This document shows, one piece after another, positions 46,985-58,325 of a DNA stretch of 64,000 bases (positions within the stretch are counted from its first letter, which is position 1; each line of letters begins with the position of its first letter). Origin of the DNA: Miscanthus floridulus (lineage: Eukaryota; Streptophyta; Magnoliopsida; Poales; Poaceae); contig NC_089589.1 of assembly GCF_019320115.1 (NCBI RefSeq), positions 24,309,273 to 24,373,272 of the forward strand. Reading direction: 5' to 3'. The translations under genes were made by a program, and so were the position numbers. Below the pieces are notes generated by a model. The model saw nothing but the letters and a program-made list of their open reading frames with translations. It had not been told where the DNA came from and searched no databases.

Positions 46985-46996
46985 CTATATAGAGGT
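46985..46996 (+). promoter_or_regulatory. Candidate TATA box for the antisense gene
   Basis: CTATATAG lies within a short palindrome (CACCTATATAGAGGTG) about 320 bp upstream of the antisense ATG at 47315. A second AT-rich candidate (TTATTTATAATG) is about 150 bp upstream. Inferred from sequence only. Confidence 0.35.
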
Positions 46997-47314
46997 GCGT
47001 CAGTGTGGGCCCTCTGACTTTATCAGCGAAGAGGCGCGTACACTGTAAACGAAGGGGCGTATTTATTGGCATAGATCTCGAGGTGGTGTGAACAACTGTC
47101 CGCTGCACGTGCGCATGTCTCCCAAGAAACTCGGGCGGACAAAACGATGGAACTCTTTGTTATTTATAATGTAGATCTGGCAAGTTACTGTCACCGTTCC
47201 CCATTGTCATTCGCCGCCGCCGCCTTCGTCTTCCTCTTGCCAAACCCTATTCCTTTGATAAACATCACCAAATCCCCTCGCCACCGCATCCACCCCCCTT
47301 GAAAGGACAGACTA

Positions 47315-50300
47315 ATGGCGAGGAGAGACGCCCAGAAGAAAGGCGGAATCATGGCGAAAGAGTGGTGGAAGTCGCGGAGCAACGAGCAGACCATCGAAGA
47401 CCTCGTCACCATGGGGGTGCTCCACAACAAGGCACTCGCTGGATGGCGCGCGCCGGAAGGAGAAAGCTTCCCCGATCCACAACCAGGTGAGATTGTGGTT
47501 TTCAAAGATTTCTTCAAATGGGGTTTTGGGATTCCAGTGCACCCTTTCCTTCAGGGTCTCTGCTTGTACTACGAGATTGGGATTTGCAATCTGCATCCCA
47601 ACTCGATTCTTCTTGTCTCCACCTTCATCCATCTCTGCGAGGCTTATGGTGGCTTCCAGCCCCATTTTGACCTCTTTCGCCACCTGTTCTGTCTTTGGAA
47701 GAAAGGGAGCGGTGGCTCGAAGATCGCCGGAGGCGTCTACCTGAACCTGCGTGACGGCATGAAGGCTCAATACTTGCACTGCCCCTGGAACACCTCATTG
47801 GACGAGTGGTACAAGAAGTGGTTCTACATCCGTGAAGAGCCGAACACCATCACTCTGTGCGACGTGGGGCTAATTCTAGAGAAGAAGAATAGCTGGTCAG
47901 AGAAGCCCGAGAACTTGGAGCAGATCGCCGAACTGCTCGGGATGATCCCGTGGGGAAGGCTTGATGGCCCAAGCGTGGTCGGCAACTTCATCAGCCGAAG
48001 AATTCAGCCCTGCCAGAAAAGGATTCATCCTGGCTTCGAGTACCAAGGAGGCGCTGATCCAACAAGGACCAGGAAAGAGCCGCTCGACAAGATGGAAATC
48101 AAGGCCAGGATTGGAGAGCTGTTCAACCTGGCCGATCCCAATTATGTCGCGCTGAACGCCATCGAGCACGCCTTCAAGCTGGCTCGACCTCCCCCAAAGG
48201 TAAATGACGCCTCCTTTTAACTGTAGAGTCATGTTGTAGCAAGAAAATAACTGTTTGTCCCCATTTTGTGTCTTAGTGTAATGGTCGTGACCGGGCAGTA
48301 GTGTTCGTGTCGCCCCCTCGGTGTAGAATGGCCGCAAGCTACCAGCCCAGCCGCCCAGACCAGCGCCAGGACCGACGACGTTCACTGGGCGGTACTCGAG
48401 ACTATAGAGGACGCATCGACCAGAGCCGCTGGCAAGCGTCCGGCTGCCAGCAAACGACGCCAAGCCATCTTCCCCCTGTCGGACGATGAAGCAGAGGATG
48501 CGGACATCTTCCGGCTCGTCCCTCGAAAGAGGAGAAGGCAGGTGGGACCAACGGAGCAGGGTGGCTCCTCTGGGCCAGTAGTGGTCACAGCACTGACCAC
48601 TGCAACACAGAGGACAGACGAAGGAAACGTCAAGCATCATAGCCCGACGCCTGTACCGGAGGTGGAAAGAGTCCCATCGGAAACTGCCGAGCAAGCGGAG
48701 TAGGGGCGGTCGAGGAGACGTTCCTTCGCCACATCATTCCGCAAGTCGAAGCTGTAAGTATCTATATTTTTGATGTAAGCTTGCATTTTGCATTGGATAC
48801 TATTATCTTCTGAATTTGTCTCTGATGCATTAGATCGGCATCCACCGAGAGCCCCGACCAGCTAGCTGGGTGCGGCACGTCTTCGCCAACAATGGCGGGT
48901 CAAACTGCCCAGCAGCCAGTCGTGGAGGAGCCCATAGTAGGGACTCCGCCTAGGCCTCAGCAGGCGGACGACCAGACGCCAGTCCCCGAGCAGCTGGTCA
49001 AGAAGACAACCGAGCAGAGTACAAGTGCTCCGAGCACGAACCCTGCTAAGGCGGATACCATGGCGCCAAGGGAGCTGGATCTAGCCAAGGAGCAGCAGCC
49101 AGAAGTGGCCTAGAACGTTTTTGCCGACGCGACGGCTCGTGGAAAAGCCCTAGTGGTCGTGGAGTCTGCAAACTCCAGACCAGCGCCGCCTCCCGAACAG
49201 GAGGCTGAAGAGGAAGAAGTGGAAGAGGTCCTAGGCCGTCCCCAAGATAGGCGACAACATGTATATGTGTCGCGCTATTGGAACGACGAATGGGTCATGC
49301 ACGAGGAAATCCTAGAGGTCGAAGAGACCTTAAGAGTCGAACGGGTGGCCAAGCGTCTGGTGATAGAAGTCCAGGTATATTTGGCTTGAGTCCTTGACCC
49401 TATTGTGTAGTCGAACTATCTGACGTAGCTTGTCTATATGTAGGACTTGATGAAAACTGTAAGATACCGAAAAAGGTGCTTCGACCAGATAGAAGGAATC
49501 ACGGCGACCAATAAGGAGCTGACGGCTGAAGTGGAACGCTTACGGCGCCAACTTGAAGCCGCCGACCAGGAGAGGACAGACCGAGAAGCACAGAACCAAA
49601 ACCTGGTCGGCCAGCTCAATAACAAAGAGCGGGAGAGAACAAGTAAGTTTTCACCGCATCATAGCAAGTGCAGGACTTGTGTTATTGTGTTCTTGGCAGT
49701 AACAGCTGTAATGCAGGTTTAGAAGCTGAAGTGACCCGCCTCCAGGGGGAAAATAGTCGTGTGACCGCAGAATGTGGTCGCCTGAAGGAGGACAACGAGA
49801 AACTGGCACGCAGCCAGTCTGAACTCCAAGACCACACTACCAGAATGAAGGATGACCTGAAAAGTAAGCATTCCAGATCACCTTTCTCATTCTATTGCCC
49901 ACCTTGCCTTGTCGTGTCATCATGTTTGATGTCTTATACTGCGTTCAGTTTTGAAAGTCAATGCCAAGAGGCACCTAGAGGCCGTGATCAAGGAGCGTGA
50001 CGACTGGAAAGCATGATGCCTCAAGGCCACCGAGGAGCGGGACACGTGGAACAAGCGGTGCCAAGAAATGGCAACTGGCATTGTGCCCGTCCTCGACCTT
50101 ATCGACCCGGCGCTCACAGAGGAAGAGCTAAGGACGCCCCAGCTCGGACTGGTCGAGAGATGCAAACAAGCATGGGGATGGTTCCAAGAATTCGTGAAGG
50201 AGGCGGGTGAGTACACGGGTGCCCATGTGCTAAGCATGGTGCGTGCTCACTACCCCCTGATCGATCTCAAACGCCTGGAGGCTGGGTACCCGAAGGAGAT

Positions 50301-50424
50301 AGACCTAGACAAGGCAGAAGAGCTTCGGACGGCCCAGCTGGACTTGTCGTCAAAGATAATTGGCGATATTAACCTATGTGGAGGTGGGACAGCACCTGTA
50401 CAGGGTATGCCATCGACAAGCTAG
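47315..50424 (+). pseudogene. Antisense gene of the Gypsy element: Transposase_28-type domain plus coiled coil
   Basis: A six-exon gene opposite to gag-pol, between pol and the 3' LTR. Exons: 47315-48199, 48302-48753, 48834-49374, 49444-49642, 49717-49863, 49949-50424, all GT/AG, total 2700 nt with every phase consistent (900 codons with stop). Exon 1 carries the 'putative gypsy-type transposon' domain (motifs GEIVVFKDFFKWGFGIPVHP and LCEAYGGFQPHFDLF). Exon 2 has basic clusters (PRKRRRQ), exon 3 is acidic, and exons 4-6 form a long heptad-rich coiled coil (ELTAEVERLRRQLEAADQER). Three in-frame stops, TAG 48701, TAG 49111 and TGA 50014, are the only breaks; each fits C-to-T at CAG or CGA. Antisense genes at this place are known in Tat-lineage grass elements; their role is unclear. 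Confidence 0.82.
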
Positions 50425-51118
50425 CTGGAAATGCCATCAGCTGCGAGCCAACCAACGAAGCCTGCGGTCTCGACCAGCCAGGCACCGGCGGGGCCATCCC
50501 CTTCAGCTCGACTAGCGCACGAGTCCCCGAGACTCGAGTAGGGTATCAGAGGCGGCGAGCAGTAAATGCCATGCGCCCCGACCAGCCAATGGAATAGGCT
50601 TAGAGCTGTAGAAGGAGGACATAGTTGTGTTATTGTAAACTTGAGCCTCTTCAGGCAAGCTTGTAATAACGTAACTGTATATCATTATAAGCTTGTTTGC
50701 TTTATACAAAACGTATTTAAGCTTGAAATTTTATGTTGGTGTAACTAAGTGGGAACGTGTTAACGCTCTATTTAGTTGTACCGTTTTGCTCGACACATCA
50801 TCCCGAAGAGTTTGTGCGGCCCTAGTTGGCATGTGGTCGGAGTGTGAGGTAATATGACCTGTGCACACGTGGACGTGGACAAGTCAAACCAGGGGGGACC
50901 TGCCGATCACCCGCAACATAGAGAGCGGATCCCGTGCATGTGTTGGGAGGAACCGGAGACAGGACCTGCTCTGAAAACCGTAGAAGGAGTGGTGGTCGGC
51001 TTGTACTGGCTAAGTCAGAATAACCATAAAATTCGGAGTGACACATTAGAGTGGTCGGAGAAATCATAATTGCTTTTAAAGTAAATCGAAAATACAAGTG
51101 GAGTACATATCTCAGTAG
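50425..51118. other. Gap between the convergent antisense gene and pol
   Basis: Non-coding sequence where the two convergent genes must end transcription or overlap. No obvious repeat or domain seen. Confidence 0.5.
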
Positions 51119-54100
51119 TTAAGCATAGAAACGTCTAAGCTTGTCGATGTGCCATGAGTTTGGTACGTCCGTGCCGTCCAGGTGAGCTAACCTATAAGAC
51201 GTTGGACATGTGACTTTCTTGATCATGAAGGGTCCCTCCCATGGGGTTGCGAGTTTGTGGACACCAGCTTGGTTCGTCTTCCACTTCAAGACCAAGTCCC
51301 CGACCACGAAGAAACGCTCTTTAACGTTCTTGTTGTAGTACCTGCACAAAACAGCAAGGTATTTGGCCATGCGTATGCAAGAATCAAGCCTTTTCTCCTC
51401 TGCGCTATTGACTTCTAGCTCCCGTACTTCGTTGACCTTGCCCTCGTCGAAGTTCTCTACCCGTGCTGATCTGAAAGCTATATCTGGTGGGAGGACTGCC
51501 TCAGCGCCGTAAACCATAAAGTATGGTGAGACGCCGGTGTTACGACTGGGCTGAGTCCGGAGGCCCCAGACCACGGCTGGTAACTCCTTAAGCCATCTTC
51601 CAGGAGCTTTATTATTTTCTCTATACATCCTCTTCTTCAATGTGTCCAAGATCATGCCATTTGCTCACTCGACTTGTCCATTAGCTCTAGGGTGCGCCAC
51701 CGAGACGTATTTTACAACTATGCTCCTTTCATCGCAGAAGTCCCAAAAAGCGTTCCTGGTGAACTGAGTACCCAGATCGGTAATGATGCTGTTGGGCACG
51801 CCGAAACGGTGGATGACCTGGTCGAGGAACGTGGCAGCTTTCTCTGAGGATGCCTGTACCAGAGGCATGTATTCTATCCACTTAGAAAATTTATCAATTA
51901 GCACGAAGACGCATGTAAATTTCCCAGGAGCCGGTTTGAAAGGCCCGATCATGTCCAGTCCCCAGCATGCGAAGGGCCAAGAGGCTAGAATCGTCTGGAT
52001 CTCATGTGCTGGTACATGGATTCTCTTGGAGAAGAACTGACAACCCTCACAGCAGCGGACTAGCTTCTCTGTGTCGGCTACTGCTGACGGCCAATAGAAC
52101 CCTGCTCGGAAAGCCTTACCGACCAGTGTTCTTGAGGCCGCGTGGTTGCCGCAGGAGCCAGAGTGGATTTGGTCTAGGAGATGCTCGCCTTCCTCCTGGG
52201 TTATACACTTCATCAAGATTTCCTCCTTAGCGTTTTTGCGCCATAACTTGCCATCGACGAGCAGATACTGCTTACTGCGACGCATCAGGCGCTCGTTTTC
52301 TGTTCGATCAATATAACTGCTACCATCTGTTAAGTACTTGATGAAAGGAGTTCTCCAGTCCCACTCATGAGTGGTCGGAAGCGGCTCGGTTGTGCTCGGC
52401 GCTGAAACCGTTGCCACTAATTGCTGATCTAGAGTTTTGTCGACCGTAGAATCTTCATCTTCGATGGAAGGCGTGAGCAGGTCTTGGATGAATACACCAT
52501 GTGGGATTTTGGCTCGGGATGATCCTAACTTTGACAACGCATCCGCTGCCTGGTTCTTGTCCCGGACCACATGTATGTACTCGATGCCATAGAACCTGCC
52601 TTCCAGCTTTCTTATCGATTTGCAGTATGCGTCCATCTTTTCGCTGGTCGTGTCCCAGTCTTTGTTGAGTTGATTGATGACCAGGGCCGAGTCTCCGTAG
52701 ACATAGAGACATTTAACACCAAGCTCAACCGCAATGCGTAAACCATGCAGGCACGCTTCATACTCGGCGGCGTTATTAGATGCTGGGAAATAAATCCTGA
52801 GGACGTACCGGAGCTGCTCCTTGGATGGTGACACGAAAAGAACTCCTGCCCCCACGCCATCAATGTTGAGAGAACCGTCGAAGTACATCGTCCAATATTT
52901 GTCGGATCCCGGAGAGGCAGGCGTGCTTAAGTCTGTCCACTCGACGATGAAATCAACGAGTGCCTGAGACTTGATTGTAGTATGGCTTGCAAATTCCAAG
53001 GAAAAGGGGCATAGCTCCATTGCCCATTTGACGATGCGTCCGTTCGCATCCTTATTGCGAATGATGTCCCCCAAAGGATACTCGGTCATGACCACCACAC
53101 GATATCTATCGAAGTAATGTCTCAACTTTCGGGATGTTATCAGTATGGCGTAGAGCAGTTTCTGAATCTATGGGTACCTAGTCTTGGATTCGTTGAGTAC
53201 CTCACTAATGAAATAAATTGGCCGCTGTACCTTGTAGGTGTGGCCCGGCTCGTCGCGCTCGACCACCATTGTAGTGGAAACCACCCGATCGGTTGCCGCG
53301 ATGTAAAGTAGGAGAGTTTCGTCTTCTCTAGGAGCAGTAAGCACCGGGGGTGATGTGAGGTATTCTTTTAGCTGCGTGAAAGCAGCATCTGCTTCCTCCG
53401 ACCACTCAAACTTCTCGGATGCTTTGAGCATTTTGAAGAACGGTAGCCCTTTTTCTCCTAATCTTGATATGAAACGGCTTAGAGCGGCCATGCATCCGGT
53501 AAGCTTCTGGACATCTTTCACCTTTTTGGGGGGCTTCATGTCTAAGACAGCTTTGACTTTCTCCGGGTTAGGGCATATGCCGTCGTAGCTGACGACGTTG
53601 CCGAGCAGTATGCCAGAAGGAACGCCAAAGATACACTTCTTTGGGTTTAATTTCCATTGGAACGTATTGAGGGCTGCAAAGGTGCGTTCCAGGTTGTCAA
53701 CAAGGGTACGTACTTCCTTGGTTTTGACAACTACATCGTCAACATAAGCCTCGACGAGGCCGTCTCTTATCTTGTCATTGAGACAGGCCTGTATGGCACG
53801 TTGGTAGGTAGCTCCGGTGTTTTTGAGCCCGAACGACATAGTCGTGTAGCAGTAGGCGCCGAAAGGCGTGATGAAAGATGTCTTGATCTGATCATCCTTT
53901 TTGAGAGCGATCTGGTGATAACCAGAGTAGCAATCGAGAAAGGAGAGCAGCTCGCAACCGGCGGTTGAATCTACGACCTCTTCTATGCGAGGTAAGCCGA
54001 AGGGGTCCTTAGGGCAGTGTTTGTTGAGATCAGTGTAATCAACGCACATTCTCCATTCATTATTCTTTTTGCGTACAAGAACCAGGTTGGCTAACCATTC

Positions 54101-57085
54101 CGGATGATACACTTCTTTGATAAATCCGGCTGCCAAAAGCCGTGTAACTTCTACCCTAATCGCCTCCTTCTTGTCGCGAGTGAACCGTCGTAGCTTCTGC
54201 TTGATTGGTTTGGCTTTGCTGTTGACATTTAAGGAGTGCTCGATCAAGTTCCGAGGTACACCGGGCATGTCGGAAGGTTTCCATGCAAACACCTCCACGT
54301 TGCTCCTCAAGAACCTGACGAGCGCGTCTTCCTATTTGGGATCCAGGTTGGCCCTGATGAGGGCCGTTTTGCTGGGATCGCCATCGACCAGTTGGATCGT
54401 CTTGTGCTCCTTGGACCTGATGTTCTTGCGCAGAGCCTCGATCTCTGGGATCTCCAGGTGGTCGGCCGAGGTCTTCTTAGCGTCGAGCATGGTCTCGGCC
54501 ATACGAATAGAGAGGTCGTGGGCCTCTGCTACTTTGAAGCTGTCATCCTCGTAGGTATAAGCTGCGTATATGTTGCCCCTGAGGGTTAAAACTCCTTTCT
54601 TGGTGGGCATCTTGAGCACCAGATACCTGTAATGAGGTATGGCCATAAACTTGGTGAGCGACGGTCGACCAAGAATAGCATGGTAGGTGCCGTCGAAGTC
54701 AGCGACCATGAAGTTGACGTAGTCGGTGCGGAAGTGGTCCGGGGTCCCAAATTGCACAGGTAGCGTGATCTGCCCGAGAGGTGTAGAGCTCTGTCCAGGG
54801 AGAACGCCCCAGAACTGTGCCTCGTACGGCTTCAGGTCCGCCTTGGATATTTTCAGGGTAGGCAGGCTGTTCTTGAATAGTATATCAATGGAGCTGCCGC
54901 CGTCGATCAGTACCCTGTCGAACTGAACCTTGTTGATACAAGGATCGAGGACCAGGGGAAAACGCCCTGGCTTAGGTATGGCGGCCCATTGGTCCTTCCT
55001 GCTAAAGTAGATTTCACGGTGAGACCATGGAGGAAGCCGCGGATTGGTGAGAAGGTTGTCGGTGTTTGCCACGTTCAAGCAAGCACGGGCGAGGAGCTTG
55101 CGCTCTCGTTTGGTCTCAATGGACACCTTGCCGCCGATGATGGTGTGCACGCGATCAGTCGGCTTGACGTATTTATGACGAGGGTCTGCATCGTCGTCGT
55201 CGTTGTCCTCGTTGCGCTGTTCCCCCACGTCGTTAGGCTTGTCGGACGTATCCGGAGCCTGTTGACGCGTGTAGATAGTCTTGAGGACGCGGCAATTCTC
55301 CATGGTGTGGTTCGACTTCGGATGGAGCTAGCAGGGCCCCTTCAATGCTTTGGCGTAGTCGTCCTCGTAGTTACGACGTCCGCCGCCCTTTTTCACGGTA
55401 TTGACTTCACCGTCATCTTCCCGAGCATGCTTGCTCTTGTAATCGTCACGGCGGTTGCGCCGCTGATTACGTTGGTCACGGTGGTCGCGGGAGTCGTTGC
55501 GCTGGTTGCGGTGGTCAAAATTGTCGTTTCGACCACGATTGCCGCGGTAATCGTCGTGGTGTGGAGGGTGATCGGAGTGTGGAACCCTTGCTGCTTCTTC
55601 AACGATTATCTTTTTAGCGTCGTCGGCGTCCGCGTATTTCTTAGCGGTGGCCAAGAGCGCTGTGACTGATTCAGGTCTCTTCCGGAGGAGCTTGTCTCTC
55701 AGGGCGTCGTGGAAGCGGAGGCCGGTGACGAAAGCCTCAATTGCTTCGTTGTCGGAGATTGATGGGACCTTGATGCGCATCTCCGAGAAACGCCGAACGT
55801 ACTCGCGCAGTGGTTCGTCTTTCCGATCTCGGATCCGTTGCAGATCGTACTTGTTGCCGGGTTGTTCACAAGTAGCGATGAAATTGTCGATGAAGGCCTG
55901 CTTGAGCTCCTGCCAAGAGTCAAAATAGTTCGCCGGCAAGCTAACCAGCCATTGGTGACCTGCATGACCAACGGCGACTGGGAAGTAGTTAGACATGACG
56001 TGCTCGTCAGCCATGGCTGATCGGCACGCAGTTTCGTAGAGCATGACCCATAATTCGGGGTTTTCCTTGCCGTCGTACTTCTGAAGTTTCTCGAGCTTGA
56101 AATTTTTGGGCCATATGACTTGGCAAAGGTGCGGAGTGAATTGCTTCAGACCCGGCAGGCCGTGGGTGGTGTCATACTCCATACGTCGATAGCTTTCATG
56201 GGATGCACGATCGTTGGCTCTCTGGTTGATGCGAGCACGCAGATCACATCCACCGAGGTAATGGCGGAGATTGTTATTGCCATCGCGGCGGTCTCAATTG
56301 CCATCTGGATTAGCCCTGCGACCGTGGTTATCACGGCGATTATCGCGGTTATCTCGGCGGTTGTCGCCTCGAACGTCATGGCGGTTATCCTCCCGGTGGC
56401 GGTTTTCATCCCGACCACCATCATGACCACCATTTCCGCCTTGACGGTTGTCCGACGGGTCGTTGTTGCACGAGCCACGTTGGTTGGGCGGCTGTGAGCA
56501 ACTTGAGTATTGGCGGCTGTGGCTTGATTCAACTGAAACGGATGGTGCCCGGGCTTGATTTATCTCTGCGGTCTGAGCCATAGCAGCCGTCAGATAAGCT
56601 TGTATGTCATCACGGATCACTTGGGTCTCGGGAGTGTTGGGCAGCCGCTGCATTGTCGCCATGGCGACGGCTATGTTGGCGCTTGGGGTCTTGAAGACTT
56701 GTTTGTCCCCCACCCTGTCGAAAGCATCGTTGAGGTCACATGGTTGGACCCTTATGCGTCGTGCCTCCTGGTCTACTTCAGCTTTGATTTGCCGGTGATT
56801 AAACCGGTCAATATTGCGTGCTTCGCGTGCAGTCTTTTCTTGTTCTGTTTCGCCAACTGCTGGCGGCTCGTCATTGCTGACAACATGGATCAAATCCCCT
56901 CGTCTTGGCGGGAAAGACGGAAATTGGGGGAAACCCGGGGCGTGGTCTGGTAGATCCAGATCGTATTTGATGCCTTCCTCTTTGTGACGCTGAAGCTCGG
57001 TGTGGACAGATGCGTTGGATGCGATGCGGATGAGGAGCTGGAGTCGCCCTCTCGGACCGTGTGGACGGATCCTTCTTGATAATCT
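51119..57085 (-). pseudogene. Gypsy gag-pol polyprotein, one frame with five nonsense codons
   Basis: About 1,989 codons stay in one frame from 57085 to the stop at 51119. In order: gag (motif WLVSLPANYFDSWQELKQAF, about 55950, then a basic Arg/Asp-rich tail), aspartic protease (DGGSSIDILF, about 54904), reverse transcriptase (YVDD at about 53733-53745), RNase H region with a second RNase H fold (MYFDGSLNIDG, about 52880; SNNAAEYEA), integrase with zinc finger (CCEGCQ) and DDE core (GLDMIGPF, TDLGTQF, GQVE). Stops: TGA 56294, TAG 55328 (gag end), TAG 54332, TAG 53168 and TGA 51665 (right after the GQVE Glu). There are no frameshifts in this stretch. The true N-terminus lies upstream (ATG at about 57099 in another frame), so one shift near 57050-57090 is likely. 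Confidence 0.93.
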
Positions 57086-57825
57086 TCAATCCGGACCATG
57101 TTGACGATGTGGCATGGCTTTGGCTGAGGTCGGTGCATAGAACACAGATCCGAGCGGCGTCGTAGATTGTACGCGTAGCTGGAGGCAGCGTTTTGTAGGC
57201 CGTAGGGCTAGACCTAGTGGTTCTCCGTCGGGACTTTGTACTCGCAGAGTCAGAGACTCGTCGCGAAGGCTGGCTGGCGATGAGCGAAGCGGCCCTCAGG
57301 AGTAGATACGACCATGAGATCTGTTCCAAGTCACGCAGGACGACTGGTCCGTGCTGGTCGGGTAGATCTGTTGTGGGGAGTTGTTACCTGCTTATTAGGT
57401 TGGTTTTGAATCGTACTTACCAGAGCTAGGGTTTCAGCGAGTTTGACGTCGACCCGATCGATGGAGTCGAGCAGGTCGGTGTTGTCGATCTGCCTTCCTC
57501 TGTAGCGGGGAAGCGGATGATGGGTTGTCGGCATGGCTGTAGGCGTGGTCGGAGCCAGATGTACCGTGGTCGGAGCCGTGTTCACCGTGGTCGGAGCCGT
57601 GTTCATCGTGGTCGGAGCCGTGTTCACCGTGGTCGGAGTCATAGCCGATGCAGGTGAAGTAGTCATCGACACAGGTTGAATCCACGCTTCCTCCGTGGTC
57701 ATGGCGATGGAGTCGTCGGAGCCGGTGGTCTAGGTGATCTGGCCAACGGTGAACGTGAGGCCGTTGGGCGTAGTCGTGGAGCCAGAGATGATGACCGTCT
57801 TGTTTGCTTGGAGAGCAGTACACAC
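57086..57825 (-). other. Gypsy leader and gag N-terminal region
   Basis: Between primer-binding site and the main gag frame. Several overlapping frames are open but none links cleanly to gag. A 24-bp repeat (GTGGTCGGAGCCGTGTTCAC, about 57550-57640) encodes a Thr/Pro-rich 8-residue repeat in one frame. It may be untranslated leader plus the start of gag. Confidence 0.45.
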
Positions 57826-57845
57826 ACCCCCTACCTGGCGTGCCA
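57826..57845 (-). promoter_or_regulatory. Gypsy primer-binding site
   Basis: On the minus strand TGGCACGCCAGGTAGGGGG follows the 5' LTR end after a short gap, the position of the tRNA primer site that starts minus-strand DNA synthesis. The tRNA species was not assigned. Confidence 0.7.
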
Positions 57846-57846
57846 C

Positions 57847-58320
57847 TGTCGACGAAATATGGTCGGCAGTCTACCTAGGGGTATGCCCAAGGTAGTAGAT
57901 TATCGACAGACAGATGCACAAGCCCTAAACAAGACGGTGACGCAAGACAGACACGAGGTTTTATCCAGGTTCGGCCGCCGAGAAGGCGTAATACCTACGT
58001 CCTACGTCTGATTTGTATTGCTGTATGTCAATGAGAGATGTTTTTTAGAGGGGTCCCCTGCCTGCCTTATATAGTCCGGGGGAGCAGGGTTACAGATCTA
58101 GAAACTCATCCTAGTCAGTTACAATTGCCATATGTGGCCGGATAAGGATTCCTATTCTAACCGACCAGGATCCTGCTTGGTCACCAAATCCGTCTTGATT
58201 CCTTGTGCGGGACTCCGATCAGGTTAACTGGGCCGCACGCCGTCTTTCAGGTGGACCGAACCCATCGATCCAGGCCAGCCTAAGCTTAGCCGTAAGGGTA
58301 TAGGGGTTAATACCCCCATA
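57847..58320 (-). repeat. Gypsy 5' LTR
   Basis: 474 bp. It carries a TATA-like CTATATAAGG on the minus strand (58065-58074), the likely promoter of the element. It is longer than the 3' LTR by 88 bp. GACAC follows at 58321-58325. Confidence 0.93.
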
Positions 58321-58325
58321 GACAC

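Larger units (their letters stand above)
45380..58320 (-). mobile_element. Complete Ty3/Gypsy retrotransposon, Tat/Retand type (12.9 kb)
   Basis: Full-length element on the minus strand with LTRs at 57847-58320 (5') and 45380-45765 (3'), flanked by GACAC on both sides (45375-45379 and 58321-58325). Order from its 5' end: LTR, primer-binding site, gag-pol, a 3' region with an antisense gene and tandem repeats, LTR. Long size, dual RNase H region, antisense coding region and 3' tandem repeats all fit the Tat lineage. About nine substitutions in 386 shared LTR bases suggest a relatively recent insertion. Confidence 0.95.

Noticed and set aside
53117..53968. Plus-strand open frames over the reverse-transcriptase region
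   Set aside because: They are antisense shadows of pol, which carries the recognisable RT motifs on the minus strand.
54989..55669. Plus-strand hydrophobic open frame of 226 codons
   Set aside because: It is the exact antisense of the gag tail and the protease region, whose Asp/Arg-rich codons read as Val/Ile on the other strand.
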